Assembly: GCA_029559035.1 (NCBI GenBank)
Contig: JAKQCT010000088.1
Coordinates: forward strand, 1-64,000
DNA: 64,000 bases
Direction: 5' to 3'
Origin: Acidobacteriota bacterium
Lineage (GTDB): Bacteria; Acidobacteriota; UBA4820
In this document: positions 7,846-16,780 of the stretch, piece by piece
How positions within the stretch are numbered: position 1 is the stretch's first letter
How the letters are laid out: each line of letters starts with the position of its first letter
Translations under genes and position numbers: made by a program
The notes under the pieces: generated by a model
The model's input: the letters and a program-made list of their open reading frames with translations, nothing else
Told to the model about the DNA's origin: nothing
Database searches by the model: none

Positions 7846-9198
7846 ATGGCTACCAAAATGAAGAAGCAGTACGCTGATTTTCTCGAGTTCGTGAAGACGA
7901 AGCACGCAGGACAGCCCGAGTTCTACCAGGCGGTCGAGGAAGTTGTCACAACCTTGATCCCTTGCCTGGAAAAGAACCCCATCTATCTCAAGGAGAAGAT
8001 CCTCGAGAGGATCGTTGAGCCCGACAGGGTCTACATCTTCCGCGTTCCCTGGCAGGACGACAAGGGAGAGTACCACGTCCAGAGAGGCTACAGGGTCGAG
8101 TTCAACAACGCCATCGGCCCCTACAAGGGAGGCCTCCGCTTCCATCACACGGTCAACCTCTCCGTGCTGAAGTTCCTCGGATTCGAGCAGATATTCAAGA
8201 ACAGCCTGACCACGCTCCCGATGGGCGGCGGCAAGGGCGGTTCGGATTTCGATCCCCGCGGAAAGTCCGACGCCGAAGTGATGCGCTTCTGCCAGAGCTT
8301 CATGAACGAACTGCACCGCTGGATCGGCGCCGACATCGACGTCCCCGCCGGAGACATCGGCGTGGGCGGCAGGGAGATCGGCTACATGTTCGGCCAGTTC
8401 AAGAAGCTGACCAGGTCATTCGAGGGCGTCCTCACCGGCAAGGGCCTCAACTGGGGCGGCTCGCTGATCAGGCCCGAGGCCACCGGCTACGGAGTCGTCT
8501 ATTTCGCCGAAGAGATGCTCAAGACCAAGGGCACCGACTTCAAGGGCAAGACCGTCGCGGTATCAGGCTTCGGCAATGTCGCGTGGGGAGCGGTAGCGAA
8601 GGTCAACCACCTCGGCGGAAAGGTCGTCACGATCTCCGGCCCCGACGGCTTCATTTACGACAAGGACGGCATCAAGGACAAGAAGTGGGAATACATGCTC
8701 GAGCTCAGGAAGTCCGGCAAGGACATCGTCGAGCCCTACGCCAGGAAGTTCAAGGCCGAGTTCCACAAGGGCAAGAGGCCGTGGTGCGTCAAGGCCGACG
8801 TCTGCCTGCCCTGCGCCACCCAGAACGAGCTGGGCCTCGCCGACGCGAAGGACATCGTTAAGAACAAGGCGATGGTTGTTTGCGAAGGCGCCAACATGCC
8901 CTGCACGCCCGAAGCGATCGAAACGATCATGGCGGGCAAGGTCCTGTACGCTCCCGGCAAGGCTTCCAACGCCGGCGGAGTCGCCTGCTCGGGCCTCGAA
9001 ATGAGCCAGAACAGCATGAGGCTGGGATGGAAGGCGGAAGAAGTCGACACCCGCCTGCACGACATCATGAAGAACATCCACAAGGCCTGCCTCGAAACCG
9101 CGAAGAAGTACGGCGAGCCGGGCAACTACATGATGGGCGCCAACATCGCGGGCTTCGAAAAGGTCGCGAAAGCGATGATCGACCAGGGCCTCGTGTAA
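7846..9198 (+). CDS. gdhA: NADP-type hexameric glutamate dehydrogenase
   Basis: A 450-aa enzyme that interconverts 2-oxoglutarate plus ammonium and glutamate; a key entry point of nitrogen. The length matches the small hexameric class. The catalytic Lys130 lies in the GGGKGGSDFDP block, preceded by GPYKGGLRFH. The nucleotide-binding fold shows GFGNVA at 241-246. NADP use is inferred from overall resemblance to GdhA proteins such as the E. coli enzyme; coenzyme preference is not proven. The ATG follows AGGAAAGGGG. It has its own promoter and a strong terminator, so it is a single-gene unit. Codon use is strongly biased to C-ending codons, which suggests high expression. Confidence 0.95.
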   Translation: MATKMKKQYADFLEFVKTKHAGQPEFYQAVEEVVTTLIPCLEKNPIYLKEKILERIVEPDRVYIFRVPWQDDKGEYHVQRGYRVEFNNAIGPYKGGLRFHHTVNLSVLKFLGFEQIFKNSLTTLPMGGGKGGSDFDPRGKSDAEVMRFCQSFMNELHRWIGADIDVPAGDIGVGGREIGYMFGQFKKLTRSFEGVLTGKGLNWGGSLIRPEATGYGVVYFAEEMLKTKGTDFKGKTVAVSGFGNVAWGAVAKVNHLGGKVVTISGPDGFIYDKDGIKDKKWEYMLELRKSGKDIVEPYARKFKAEFHKGKRPWCVKADVCLPCATQNELGLADAKDIVKNKAMVVCEGANMPCTPEAIETIMAGKVLYAPGKASNAGGVACSGLEMSQNSMRLGWKAEEVDTRLHDIMKNIHKACLETAKKYGEPGNYMMGANIAGFEKVAKAMIDQGLV

Positions 9199-9222
9199 CC
9201 CGTAAGATCAATTGCGACTTTC

Positions 9223-9250
9223 AAGGGGAGGCTTCGGCCTCCCCTTTTTT
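9223..9250 (+). terminator. Intrinsic terminator of gdhA
   Basis: A 10-bp stem (AAGGGGAGGC / GCCTCCCCTT) with a stable TTCG tetraloop, followed by a T run. It begins 24 bases after the gdhA stop codon. Confidence 0.92.
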
Positions 9251-9251
9251 G

Positions 9252-9280
9252 TTGCTTTTTTGCCTTTTGCGGACTATCCT
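9252..9280 (+). promoter_or_regulatory. Candidate promoter of the rRNA/tRNA methyltransferase gene
   Basis: TTGCTT (9252-9257) and TATCCT (9275-9280) are 17 bases apart. The expected transcription start falls at or within a few bases of the ATG at 9287, which has no Shine-Dalgarno site, so a leaderless mRNA is possible. Confidence 0.35.
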
Positions 9281-9286
9281 TTTCAC

Positions 9287-10054
9287 ATGAGAGTGAAGCC
9301 AGTAGAATCGCTTCAGAATCCCACCCTGAAATGGATAAGGAAAGTGTGCGCGGACCCGAGGAAGGAAGGGTTCATCGTCTTCGAAGGGGAGCACACTTTC
9401 GAAGAGGCTCTCAGGTCCGATTTTTATTTCCAGGCCATCCTGATGACAAGGGCGAAAGTCGACAAGTGGATGGAGAGGCTGGGCGATTACGAAGTCATCA
9501 TGGTCGACGACGATATCTTCGGGAGCGTAAGCCTCAACAAGTCTCCCGAGGGCGTCATGGCGGTCGGGAAAATGGAGCGGAGGATACTGAGGGAGCCTTC
9601 CGCGGGTGCCGCCTATCTTTACCTCGACGAGGTCCAGGACCCCGTGAACGTGGGTATCCTGGTACGGTCGGCGCACGCCTTCTCGTACGACGGCGTGTTC
9701 GCGGGCAAGGGGAGCGCGGACCCGTTCAACCCTGCGGCCCTGGCAAGGAGCGCGGGTGCGGCGTTCCACATTCCTGTCTACGAGATGTCCCCCGACAACT
9801 TCCTGCTCTGGGCCAAGGGCAACGGGGTGAGGGTTATCGTGGCAGACGCATCGGGCCGGGACCTTTCGGAAGCGGAAAAACCGGGAGGCCCTTTCGCCGT
9901 CGTAGTGGGGAACGAGGGAAGGGGGGTCAGGCGGGAGATCAGGTTCGCGGCCGACACGACCGTATCCGTGAAGATGAGGGAGGGGTTCGATTCGCTGAAC
10001 GTCTCCTCCGCGGGATCGATCATGATGTACGAGCTGAAAAAAGGGAAAATGTGA
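9287..10054 (+). CDS. TrmH/SpoU-family RNA 2'-O-methyltransferase
   Basis: A 255-aa SAM-dependent RNA ribose methyltransferase with the SPOUT knot. The N-terminal substrate-binding part starts MRVKPVESLQNPTLKWIRKV, as in RlmB/TrmH-like proteins. The three SpoU motifs are visible: DEVQDPVNVGILVRSA (motif 1), VVVGNEGRGV (motif 2) and SLNVSSAGSIMMYEL (motif 3). Target RNA and position are unknown. An in-frame start exists 75 bases further upstream, but it lies before the gdhA terminator, so the ATG at 9287 is chosen. The stop codon overlaps a CRP-like dyad that belongs to the next gene's control region. Confidence 0.88.
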   Translation: MRVKPVESLQNPTLKWIRKVCADPRKEGFIVFEGEHTFEEALRSDFYFQAILMTRAKVDKWMERLGDYEVIMVDDDIFGSVSLNKSPEGVMAVGKMERRILREPSAGAAYLYLDEVQDPVNVGILVRSAHAFSYDGVFAGKGSADPFNPAALARSAGAAFHIPVYEMSPDNFLLWAKGNGVRVIVADASGRDLSEAEKPGGPFAVVVGNEGRGVRREIRFAADTTVSVKMREGFDSLNVSSAGSIMMYELKKGKM

Positions 10055-10065
10055 CTCAAGTCACT
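10050..10065 (+). promoter_or_regulatory. CRP-like operator upstream of giant gene 1
   Basis: TGTGACTCAAGTCACT matches the CRP consensus TGTGA-N6-TCACA at 9 of 10 fixed positions. Its centre is 85.5 bases before the ATG at 10143 and it overlaps the stop codon of the preceding gene. No good -10 follows; the best is TCGAAT at 10092-10097, which would fit an activator-dependent promoter. The binding protein is inferred; no CRP gene lies in the window. Confidence 0.5.
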
Positions 10066-10142
10066 GAAAAAAACGGACTTTAGCCGCAAGATCGAATTGA
10101 TGCGGCGGCAGATCCAAAGTACGCGCCCGCGGGAGGTCTGAG

Positions 10143-13100
10143 ATGAGAGCGAAAATCCTGTTTTTTGCCGGCCTTTTAATGATGCTTCTGTCGCTGAGCT
10201 CACAGGTCTCGGCACAGATACCCGGCGAGGGATGGGTGAGGATCGGTATCTCCTATTCGGGGAACATCACGGCCCTCGCGGTCAGCCCTAACTACGAAGG
10301 CGACAAGACACTATTCATAGGAGTCCAGGGCAACGGGTTGTGGAAATCGTACAACCGCGGCGATACCTGGAGGGCGTGCGCTGCGATCCCATCGACGGAA
10401 ACGGTCACGGGCATCGCTCTCCCGAAAAACTACTATTACGGGATGGGTCTTCCCTGCTTCGTTGTGACGAAGGAAGGACACTTCTACAGCTCCACTGACG
10501 ATTTCGCGACGGTCCAGTATTACTTCGATTTTGCCACCACCAAAGGAAATCCATGCACCTGCATAGTTGTCGGAGGGCAGACGACCTTCGACGGCAAAAT
10601 ATATGTGGGAACCTGGGGCGACGGAGTCCATGCGAACCTGAATTACGGATCCCCCGCCGATTGGGGCAAGATCTCCACGGCACAGGAGGACCTCGCCAAC
10701 TGCAGGTCCCTCTGCATCACGAACCAGGCGACCCAGAGCGTCTGGGCGACGAGCAGTTCCACAGGCAACACGATTTTCAAATACACGGGCTCCGCCTGGG
10801 CGCCGAAGAACCCATCAGCGCTCGTTGGAGCGGATGTCCTGTCGATCCACTCGGCGTGGACCAAGTACCAGGACATGTGGGTCGGAACCGCGGCCCACGG
10901 CATGTGGCGCTCCGGCACTTCAGGCGAGTCGTGGGTCGCCGCCTGCGACGGGACAACGGTCGGCGGCGCGCCGTTCTCCGTGAACACCGTGAGGAACTGT
11001 CCCCTTTACCTGACCGACAATGAAGTGTGGGAGGGCAGGAGCGACGGGATGAGGACCTCCACGGACGGAGGCGCCAGCTGCGCTGACGGCCAGCCTTCTT
11101 CAGACATCAAGGTGATCGATTTCACCCCAGGCTATCACGGAAGCGCGTCGAATTATTGCGAGGCCTTCGTTGGAACATCGTCAGCGCTTTTCAGGCTGAG
11201 CTGCGCCGGCGGCCAGGCGGGAAAGACCCCTCCCGTCATAGACGCCAGGGCGCTGGCGATAGCAAAAGAAGCCAAGGGGCTCTTCGTCGGTTCTGCGGCC
11301 CGGGGACTTTTCAAATCAGTAGACAACGCGACGATGGTCGAATACAACAACTTCCCGAACGGGAAGATCCCCGAGATCGTCGCGGTCTCCCTCCACCCCG
11401 ATTACTACGAAGGAGGGGATTGCGGGGACCAGGGGACGCTTTTCGTGGCGGCCAACTTCACCGGTTCGCCCTCGGACAACGGCGTTTACAGGAGCGAAGA
11501 TTTCGGGAACACCTGGGTGAAGCTGGTTGCGGGAGAGTGGCCCACGACCGATGTCACGATGAGGGACCTGGCGATTTCCCCGGCTTACGCTGACGATTCG
11601 ACCCTGATAGCTGCCACGAGCGCGCATCTCTTCAGGTGGGTCTCGGGGTACGGCTGGGACAGGATCGGAAAAGACACTACCTTCAGCGACTTCACGATGG
11701 TGGCGCTTCCTCCGACCTTCAACAGAAGCTCGGGCGGATGTTCATACGGAGGATACAGCGGCCTGCCCTGTTACACGGTTTTCGTGTCGGCCCAGCAGGC
11801 AGGGATCAGGTCGCTCTGGTGGGCGAATATCAATGAAGATTCGTTCCAGAAGATCGAACCGAGCAACTGTACCCTGGACCCGCAACTTTGTCCCAGGGAC
11901 ATAACGGGGATGGCTTTCCCGAGCAACTGGTGCAGCGGTTCCAGCCCGAGCACAAAGACGAGAGTTTCGTCCTCGACAAGAGGAGTCCTCGGATGCGACA
12001 CGATAAACTGGACAAGCTTCTACGCGCTGAACAGCGGTCTTCCGACCAGTCTTAATGTCGCTGACATAGCGGCGGACCCTGATTGGGTGGACGGTTCCAG
12101 TCCAACGCAGACCAACCTCATGTGCGCCGTGGCGGCCTCCACCCCCGGTTACACCGATTTCGGGTCCTATTTCTCGAGCAGCGCTGGAAACTCGTGGTCC
12201 CTCACTCAGCGGGGAAAGGCTGTCGCCGTCGCCTATGAAACTGCTTCGACCTCTTCCAATCCTTTCGGCATGGCGGGCTTCCAGAGGGACGCGACCTATG
12301 GAGTCTCGCCGCCTTACGGCGCTTTCATATCCGATGACAACGGCCAGAGCCTCAACTGGCTCTCGGGGTACTGGTCGCTTCCGGCCGACGTCTTTTCGTC
12401 CGTCGCGCACGAAAGGGACCCCAACTATGTCTTCGCTTCCTCGCCTTCCATGGGAGTCTTCGTCAGCGCCGACAAAGGCGAATCTTTCCACCCCTACAAC
12501 AAGGGGAAAAAGGGAGTGCTCGGCCCATGCCGCCTCTGGGGAAGCTATGCGATCACGATGCTCAAGGACAGGAGAGGCGGCAACCTCGACATCCTATACG
12601 CGGGAACGACCGACGGAATAAAATCGAGATATATCTACTACAATTCGACAACGGGAATAGACCTGCAGACGGAGGATGGATCGACCGCGAACGGCTGGTA
12701 TCACTCGCTGCTTGCCGACCTTTCGACACCTACGACAGGTTACTGGGAAAGGCTGGAGGTGGTTCCGAACACCGCATCGACATATCCCGTCTGGGCGGCC
12801 AGCCCGCAGAAAGGCTCGGTCCCGGGCCTTGGATTCGCCAACTTGCAGCCGGGAAGCTACAACGGCTGGACCCTTCAGACATCTGGGTTGCCGGCCAGTC
12901 CTAGCGGCAAGGGGGTCAGGATCGGGTATGACGGCTGCAGCACGGCGGTGGAAACCCTTTACGACGGATCCGTCGTTGAGGGGGCTGTCAAGCAGGGATG
13001 CTGGAGATATTACAGGATAGACGTGACCGATCAGGCAAGCACGCTGAGGGTTACGCTCGACGATCCCGACGATTACGGAACGCAGGACGCTGACCTTTAT

Positions 13101-16100
13101 GTCAGGTACAACGCCCTTCCCACGACCAGTATCTATGATTACTGTCCCTTCGCCAACGGGGACGAATCGGTCTGCGTGACGAAGATCCTGGGGGAGGATT
13201 TCAACGGCTCGTGGGGGCCCTGGGGAAACAATCCTCCTTCCGGCTGGACGATCAGCGACTACGGTTCCCAGGACCCTAAAGTGTGGGACACCAATGACTG
13301 GTATCTCCATCCTAATGGAACTTACGGAAATTCGGCCCTTATCATGTTTGAACCAACGGAACAGAGCAACGACTGGCTCGTATCTCCCGTCTTCGAAATT
13401 CCTTCAAGCACGCTTCTCTCATCCGTCACGCTGGAATTCGACCACCAGTTCCGCTACTGGGACAACAACGACGAGTTCGGCTATGTCGCGTTCAAGTCCG
13501 ACCAGCAGGCTACTTGGGTTTCTCTCGCGACCTATTCTACGGACATGGCGTCCATGGGCCATGTTTCGATCGACCTTTCCGCATACAGGGGACACACCAA
13601 CTGCCAGCTCCTTTTCCAGTATTACGCTTACGACGGGTGGTACTGGCTCCTGGACAACGTGGAAGTGGTAGGCAGGAGGTCGGCCGCGCCTTACAAGGAA
13701 AGGCTCAGGGCGGGGACCTGGTACATGGGCGTCAGGGGATACGCGAGCACGAACAACGGCTATACCCTGAGCGTCGACCTGAATGAACCTTGCACTCAGA
13801 GCCTTGTCGAACCGCCGCCGAGGCAGGAATCGATGAGGGAGAGCGTGCCCGACCCGAGAGCGCCTGTTGGTACTGCGACTTGGGGAACAGTCAACGGCAC
13901 CGGAGTAGTCAGGGGGACGGGAACTGCATCCGTGAACTGGGCGGGTACGCCGACACAGCCTGCGAACCCTGAGACCCAAACGATCCTGCAAATGCCGGAT
14001 CTTACTTTGATCGTAGGCTGCGACGCCTCGGCTGCTTCCGACAAGGGGATTTTCTATTCGCCCTCTCCCGACGAAGGGGCGACCACCTGGAACGAGGCGC
14101 ATGCCATAGGGGGAGCTTCAGAAAACTCGAGGAATTACGTGGACCTGCTCCTCGCCTCGAACGGGGACGTACTGATCGCGTGCGACGATTCGGACACGGC
14201 TGACGGAGGTGTCTGGCTTTCGGGAGACAAGGGGAGGAACTGGATGAAGATATCCCAGGGATTCTCAAGCGCCTCGCAGGCGCTCTCGGACCTGGTGGCC
14301 GACAACGGGACGCCCGTTTCATACTACGCATCGACCGCGGGAACGGGAGAAGCGGCTGAAGAATCCCCCACCGGTCTTTACACCAGGACGATAACGGCGA
14401 ATCCCTACCCGACTATATCGGCGATCACTCCCGATAACGGCACCGACCAGGGCGGGACGACAGTGACCATAACGGGAACAGGGTTCGGCAACAGCTGCCC
14501 CACGGGCATATCGTCCGACTGCCCGGACGCGACGCCGAGAGTGATCTTCGGAGACACGGAAGTTGCCGGCGCCTGGGTCAGCGCAACTTCGCTGACCGCG
14601 GTGACGCCCTCGCACTCTTCCGGAGAAGTCGCAGTCTATGTCAGGAATCCCGATACGAGGCAGACCTCCTCGGGAGTTTCCTATATTTTCAATTTCACTT
14701 GTCTGACGCCCTCCGGCATGGCCAACAACACCGCTTCGGATCTTGCCGTCTGTTCCGACACGGGCGTCCAGGTTAGCTGGACCGACCCTTCAGATTGGGG
14801 TGACGGAGGAAGCGGGACGAGGACTTTCGATGTCCTCAGAAACGGAAGCCCCATCCAGACGGGTATTTCTTCCGCCACCCACGCATATACAGACACTACG
14901 GGAATCAACAGGACTTCATACACATACTCGGTCAGGGCGAACAACGGGTGCGGACAGTCTTCATCGACGGCAGGGGCGTCGGCATCCGACGGCGTGGCTC
15001 CGGGGGCACCGGTGATAGGGACGATCACCGATTCCAGCGGATCATGCGCATACGGCATCTCGATACCTTTCACGGGCGGATCTGGGGCTTCAAGCCACAA
15101 TCTTTACGTTGACGGGTCGCTTGCTTTGAGCGGAGTGACGAGCCCCGTGAGCTACACTCCGGCTGACACGAATTCGCGCAGCTATGTGATAAGGGCAATA
15201 AGCGGTTCCTGCTACACGAACTCGTCGGCTTCGAGCTTCGCAGATACCAACAACACTCCAGGCCAGCCTTCGATCGGAACGATCACCGATTCGAGCGGAT
15301 CATGCGCATACGGTATCTCGATACCTTTCACCGCAGGCTCCGGAGCGCTCAGGCACGACCTCTATGTCGACGGTTCGTCATGGCAGACAGGAGTGACCAG
15401 TCCCGCCAGCTGCACTCCGGCAGACAGCAATTCGCACAGCTACATGATAAGGGCTGTCAACGGAACATGCTCCACGAGTTCATCGGCGGTGGTATTCGCC
15501 GACGCGAATTCGACTCCCGCGACCCCTGGCGCTCCGTCCGCCGTGGATGTCGACGGCTGCGCGACATCGGGCATCACCATCACATGGTCTCCGGCGGCGG
15601 GGGCCACGGCGTACGACATGCTGGTGGACGGCGTAGATCCATATACAGGTGTCACGAGCCCCTACCTCTTCACCATCGGCGAGAACGAACCGCACAGCTT
15701 CCAGATCAGGGGCAAGAACGCTTCCTGCACAGGTTCCTGGTCCGGGACGACGGTCGCGAGCGACCTTGACGGATCTCCCGGAAAACCCATTATATCGGGG
15801 ATATACGACCTTGATGTCTGCCTCACTACGGGCATTCAGATCGTTTACTTCGAAGGCGCCGGCGCCGCCAGGCACGACCTCTACATGGACGGGTCGCCGG
15901 TGGTTACCGGTTACGCTTCCGGAGCGGTTTATTCTCCCGGAGACAACAACACCCACAGCTACCTCGTCCGCGCGATAAGCGGTGACTGCCATACTGACTC
16001 CGATGCTGCGAACGGAAAGGACAACAACGGAACGCCCGGTCAACCAGTAATAACTGAAATAACAGATCTCGACGAATGTCTCCAGACAGGCATCTCGGTC

Positions 16101-16625
16101 ATCTTTACGCCGGGCGGAGGAGCGGTCAGCCACAATCTATACAAGGACGGCTCGGTGGCTGTCGCGGGGTATTCTTCGGGAGCGGCATACGATCCGGGAG
16201 ACACGGAAAGTCATTCATACACGGTGAGAGCTATCAACGGGACCTGTTACACCAATTCGGAAGCGCAGGACGCCTCCGACGAGGTATGCTCGGTTCCGCC
16301 GGAGGTCGCCACCGGGGCAGGCTACAATTGGACGGCTTCCCAGACGAGCCAGGTCCAGGCATGGACAGCGGAACCTGCCGCGGACACTTATATCGTTTAC
16401 AGGGGAACGAAAGGAACGCTTCCGGGGCTTCTGGATCTTTCCGAAGACTTCTGTATCAGAAGCGAGGGAGCAAGCACGAGCCTCGATGTCTCATCGGACG
16501 ACCCGGTTCCGGTCGAGGGAAGATGCTTCTATTATCTGATCACAGGAGTCAACGGCGCGGGGGAGGGAACCGCCGGCCTCGCGACAGGAGGGGAGAGGCA
16601 GGTCGATTCGACAGGCGGATGCTAG
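10143..16625 (+). CDS. Giant secreted Asp-box propeller / IPT / Ig-repeat protein, paralog 1
   Basis: A 2160-aa exported protein of unknown function, first of four tandem paralogs. Residues 1-24 are a signal peptide ending VSA. Residues ~25-920 are BNR/Asp-box-like beta-propeller repeats (such as NRGDTW, DKGESF), as in sialidase/sortilin-type propellers. Residues ~924-1016 and ~1187-1216 look like the two halves of a PPC domain, with a jelly-roll 'choice-of-anchor J' type domain (EDFNGSWGPWG...NDWLVSPVF...WYWLLDNVEVVG) between them. Then follow a conserved DPRAPVGTATWG segment (~1236), more Asp-box repeats (GDKGRNW), an IPT/TIG domain (~1421-1516), one FN3-like repeat (~1519-1617), five 86-aa repeats (1620-2048) and the shared C-terminal domain (2049-2160), ending DSTGGC. 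Cys are frequent, which fits an extracytoplasmic site. The ATG has a GGGAGGT site. Confidence 0.85.
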   Translation: MRAKILFFAGLLMMLLSLSSQVSAQIPGEGWVRIGISYSGNITALAVSPNYEGDKTLFIGVQGNGLWKSYNRGDTWRACAAIPSTETVTGIALPKNYYYGMGLPCFVVTKEGHFYSSTDDFATVQYYFDFATTKGNPCTCIVVGGQTTFDGKIYVGTWGDGVHANLNYGSPADWGKISTAQEDLANCRSLCITNQATQSVWATSSSTGNTIFKYTGSAWAPKNPSALVGADVLSIHSAWTKYQDMWVGTAAHGMWRSGTSGESWVAACDGTTVGGAPFSVNTVRNCPLYLTDNEVWEGRSDGMRTSTDGGASCADGQPSSDIKVIDFTPGYHGSASNYCEAFVGTSSALFRLSCAGGQAGKTPPVIDARALAIAKEAKGLFVGSAARGLFKSVDNATMVEYNNFPNGKIPEIVAVSLHPDYYEGGDCGDQGTLFVAANFTGSPSDNGVYRSEDFGNTWVKLVAGEWPTTDVTMRDLAISPAYADDSTLIAATSAHLFRWVSGYGWDRIGKDTTFSDFTMVALPPTFNRSSGGCSYGGYSGLPCYTVFVSAQQAGIRSLWWANINEDSFQKIEPSNCTLDPQLCPRDITGMAFPSNWCSGSSPSTKTRVSSSTRGVLGCDTINWTSFYALNSGLPTSLNVADIAADPDWVDGSSPTQTNLMCAVAASTPGYTDFGSYFSSSAGNSWSLTQRGKAVAVAYETASTSSNPFGMAGFQRDATYGVSPPYGAFISDDNGQSLNWLSGYWSLPADVFSSVAHERDPNYVFASSPSMGVFVSADKGESFHPYNKGKKGVLGPCRLWGSYAITMLKDRRGGNLDILYAGTTDGIKSRYIYYNSTTGIDLQTEDGSTANGWYHSLLADLSTPTTGYWERLEVVPNTASTYPVWAASPQKGSVPGLGFANLQPGSYNGWTLQTSGLPASPSGKGVRIGYDGCSTAVETLYDGSVVEGAVKQGCWRYYRIDVTDQASTLRVTLDDPDDYGTQDADLYVRYNALPTTSIYDYCPFANGDESVCVTKILGEDFNGSWGPWGNNPPSGWTISDYGSQDPKVWDTNDWYLHPNGTYGNSALIMFEPTEQSNDWLVSPVFEIPSSTLLSSVTLEFDHQFRYWDNNDEFGYVAFKSDQQATWVSLATYSTDMASMGHVSIDLSAYRGHTNCQLLFQYYAYDGWYWLLDNVEVVGRRSAAPYKERLRAGTWYMGVRGYASTNNGYTLSVDLNEPCTQSLVEPPPRQESMRESVPDPRAPVGTATWGTVNGTGVVRGTGTASVNWAGTPTQPANPETQTILQMPDLTLIVGCDASAASDKGIFYSPSPDEGATTWNEAHAIGGASENSRNYVDLLLASNGDVLIACDDSDTADGGVWLSGDKGRNWMKISQGFSSASQALSDLVADNGTPVSYYASTAGTGEAAEESPTGLYTRTITANPYPTISAITPDNGTDQGGTTVTITGTGFGNSCPTGISSDCPDATPRVIFGDTEVAGAWVSATSLTAVTPSHSSGEVAVYVRNPDTRQTSSGVSYIFNFTCLTPSGMANNTASDLAVCSDTGVQVSWTDPSDWGDGGSGTRTFDVLRNGSPIQTGISSATHAYTDTTGINRTSYTYSVRANNGCGQSSSTAGASASDGVAPGAPVIGTITDSSGSCAYGISIPFTGGSGASSHNLYVDGSLALSGVTSPVSYTPADTNSRSYVIRAISGSCYTNSSASSFADTNNTPGQPSIGTITDSSGSCAYGISIPFTAGSGALRHDLYVDGSSWQTGVTSPASCTPADSNSHSYMIRAVNGTCSTSSSAVVFADANSTPATPGAPSAVDVDGCATSGITITWSPAAGATAYDMLVDGVDPYTGVTSPYLFTIGENEPHSFQIRGKNASCTGSWSGTTVASDLDGSPGKPIISGIYDLDVCLTTGIQIVYFEGAGAARHDLYMDGSPVVTGYASGAVYSPGDNNTHSYLVRAISGDCHTDSDAANGKDNNGTPGQPVITEITDLDECLQTGISVIFTPGGGAVSHNLYKDGSVAVAGYSSGAAYDPGDTESHSYTVRAINGTCYTNSEAQDASDEVCSVPPEVATGAGYNWTASQTSQVQAWTAEPAADTYIVYRGTKGTLPGLLDLSEDFCIRSEGASTSLDVSSDDPVPVEGRCFYYLITGVNGAGEGTAGLATGGERQVDSTGGC
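15000..16286 (+). repeat. Five tandem ~86-residue Ig-like repeats in giant protein 1
   Basis: The stretch is 1287 bases, 429 codons, close to five units of 86. Each unit starts near PG(A/Q/K)P, has a D..C...GI segment, then SH(N/D)LY.DG, then a P(A/G)D....HSY.(I/V)RA..G.C block. Units 1 and 2 share runs of DNA sequence (around GATCACCGATTC), so at least that duplication is recent. Confidence 0.85.
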
Positions 16626-16659
16626 ATGACCGCTGTTTCGATGATATCAGAGTTTCCTG

Positions 16660-16686
16660 AGAGCGGGCCCCGGGGCCCGCTCTTTA
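16660..16686 (+). terminator. Intrinsic terminator after giant gene 1
   Basis: An 11-bp stem (AGAGCGGGCCC / GGGCCCGCTCT) with a two-base centre (effectively a 4-base loop), followed by a T-rich stretch, 35 bases after the stop. It indicates that each giant gene is its own transcription unit. Confidence 0.88.
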
Positions 16687-16714
16687 TTTAAAAAGTCGAC
16701 AGCTTCATTATGAC

Positions 16715-16742
16715 TTGCGGAAAAACTTGAAAGTATTATACT
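16715..16742 (+). promoter_or_regulatory. Promoter of giant gene 2
   Basis: TTGCGG (16715-16720) and TATACT (16737-16742) are 16 bases apart. The whole block from ACTTGCGGAAAAAC to TATTATACTTG recurs almost unchanged upstream of giant gene 3, which supports a real promoter. No CRP-like dyad is seen upstream of this copy. Confidence 0.65.
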
Positions 16743-16780
16743 TGGGTCATAGAAAAGTTGTTTTCTCAGGGAGGTGCGCT

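Noticed and set aside
9212-9286. Earlier start for the SpoU methyltransferase
   Set aside because: It would place the start before the gdhA terminator, and the extra residues are not part of the family.
16715-16780. Earlier start (TTG) for giant gene 2
   Set aside because: The codon is inside the -35 box of the promoter; the ATG at 16781 has a good ribosome binding site and opens a signal peptide.
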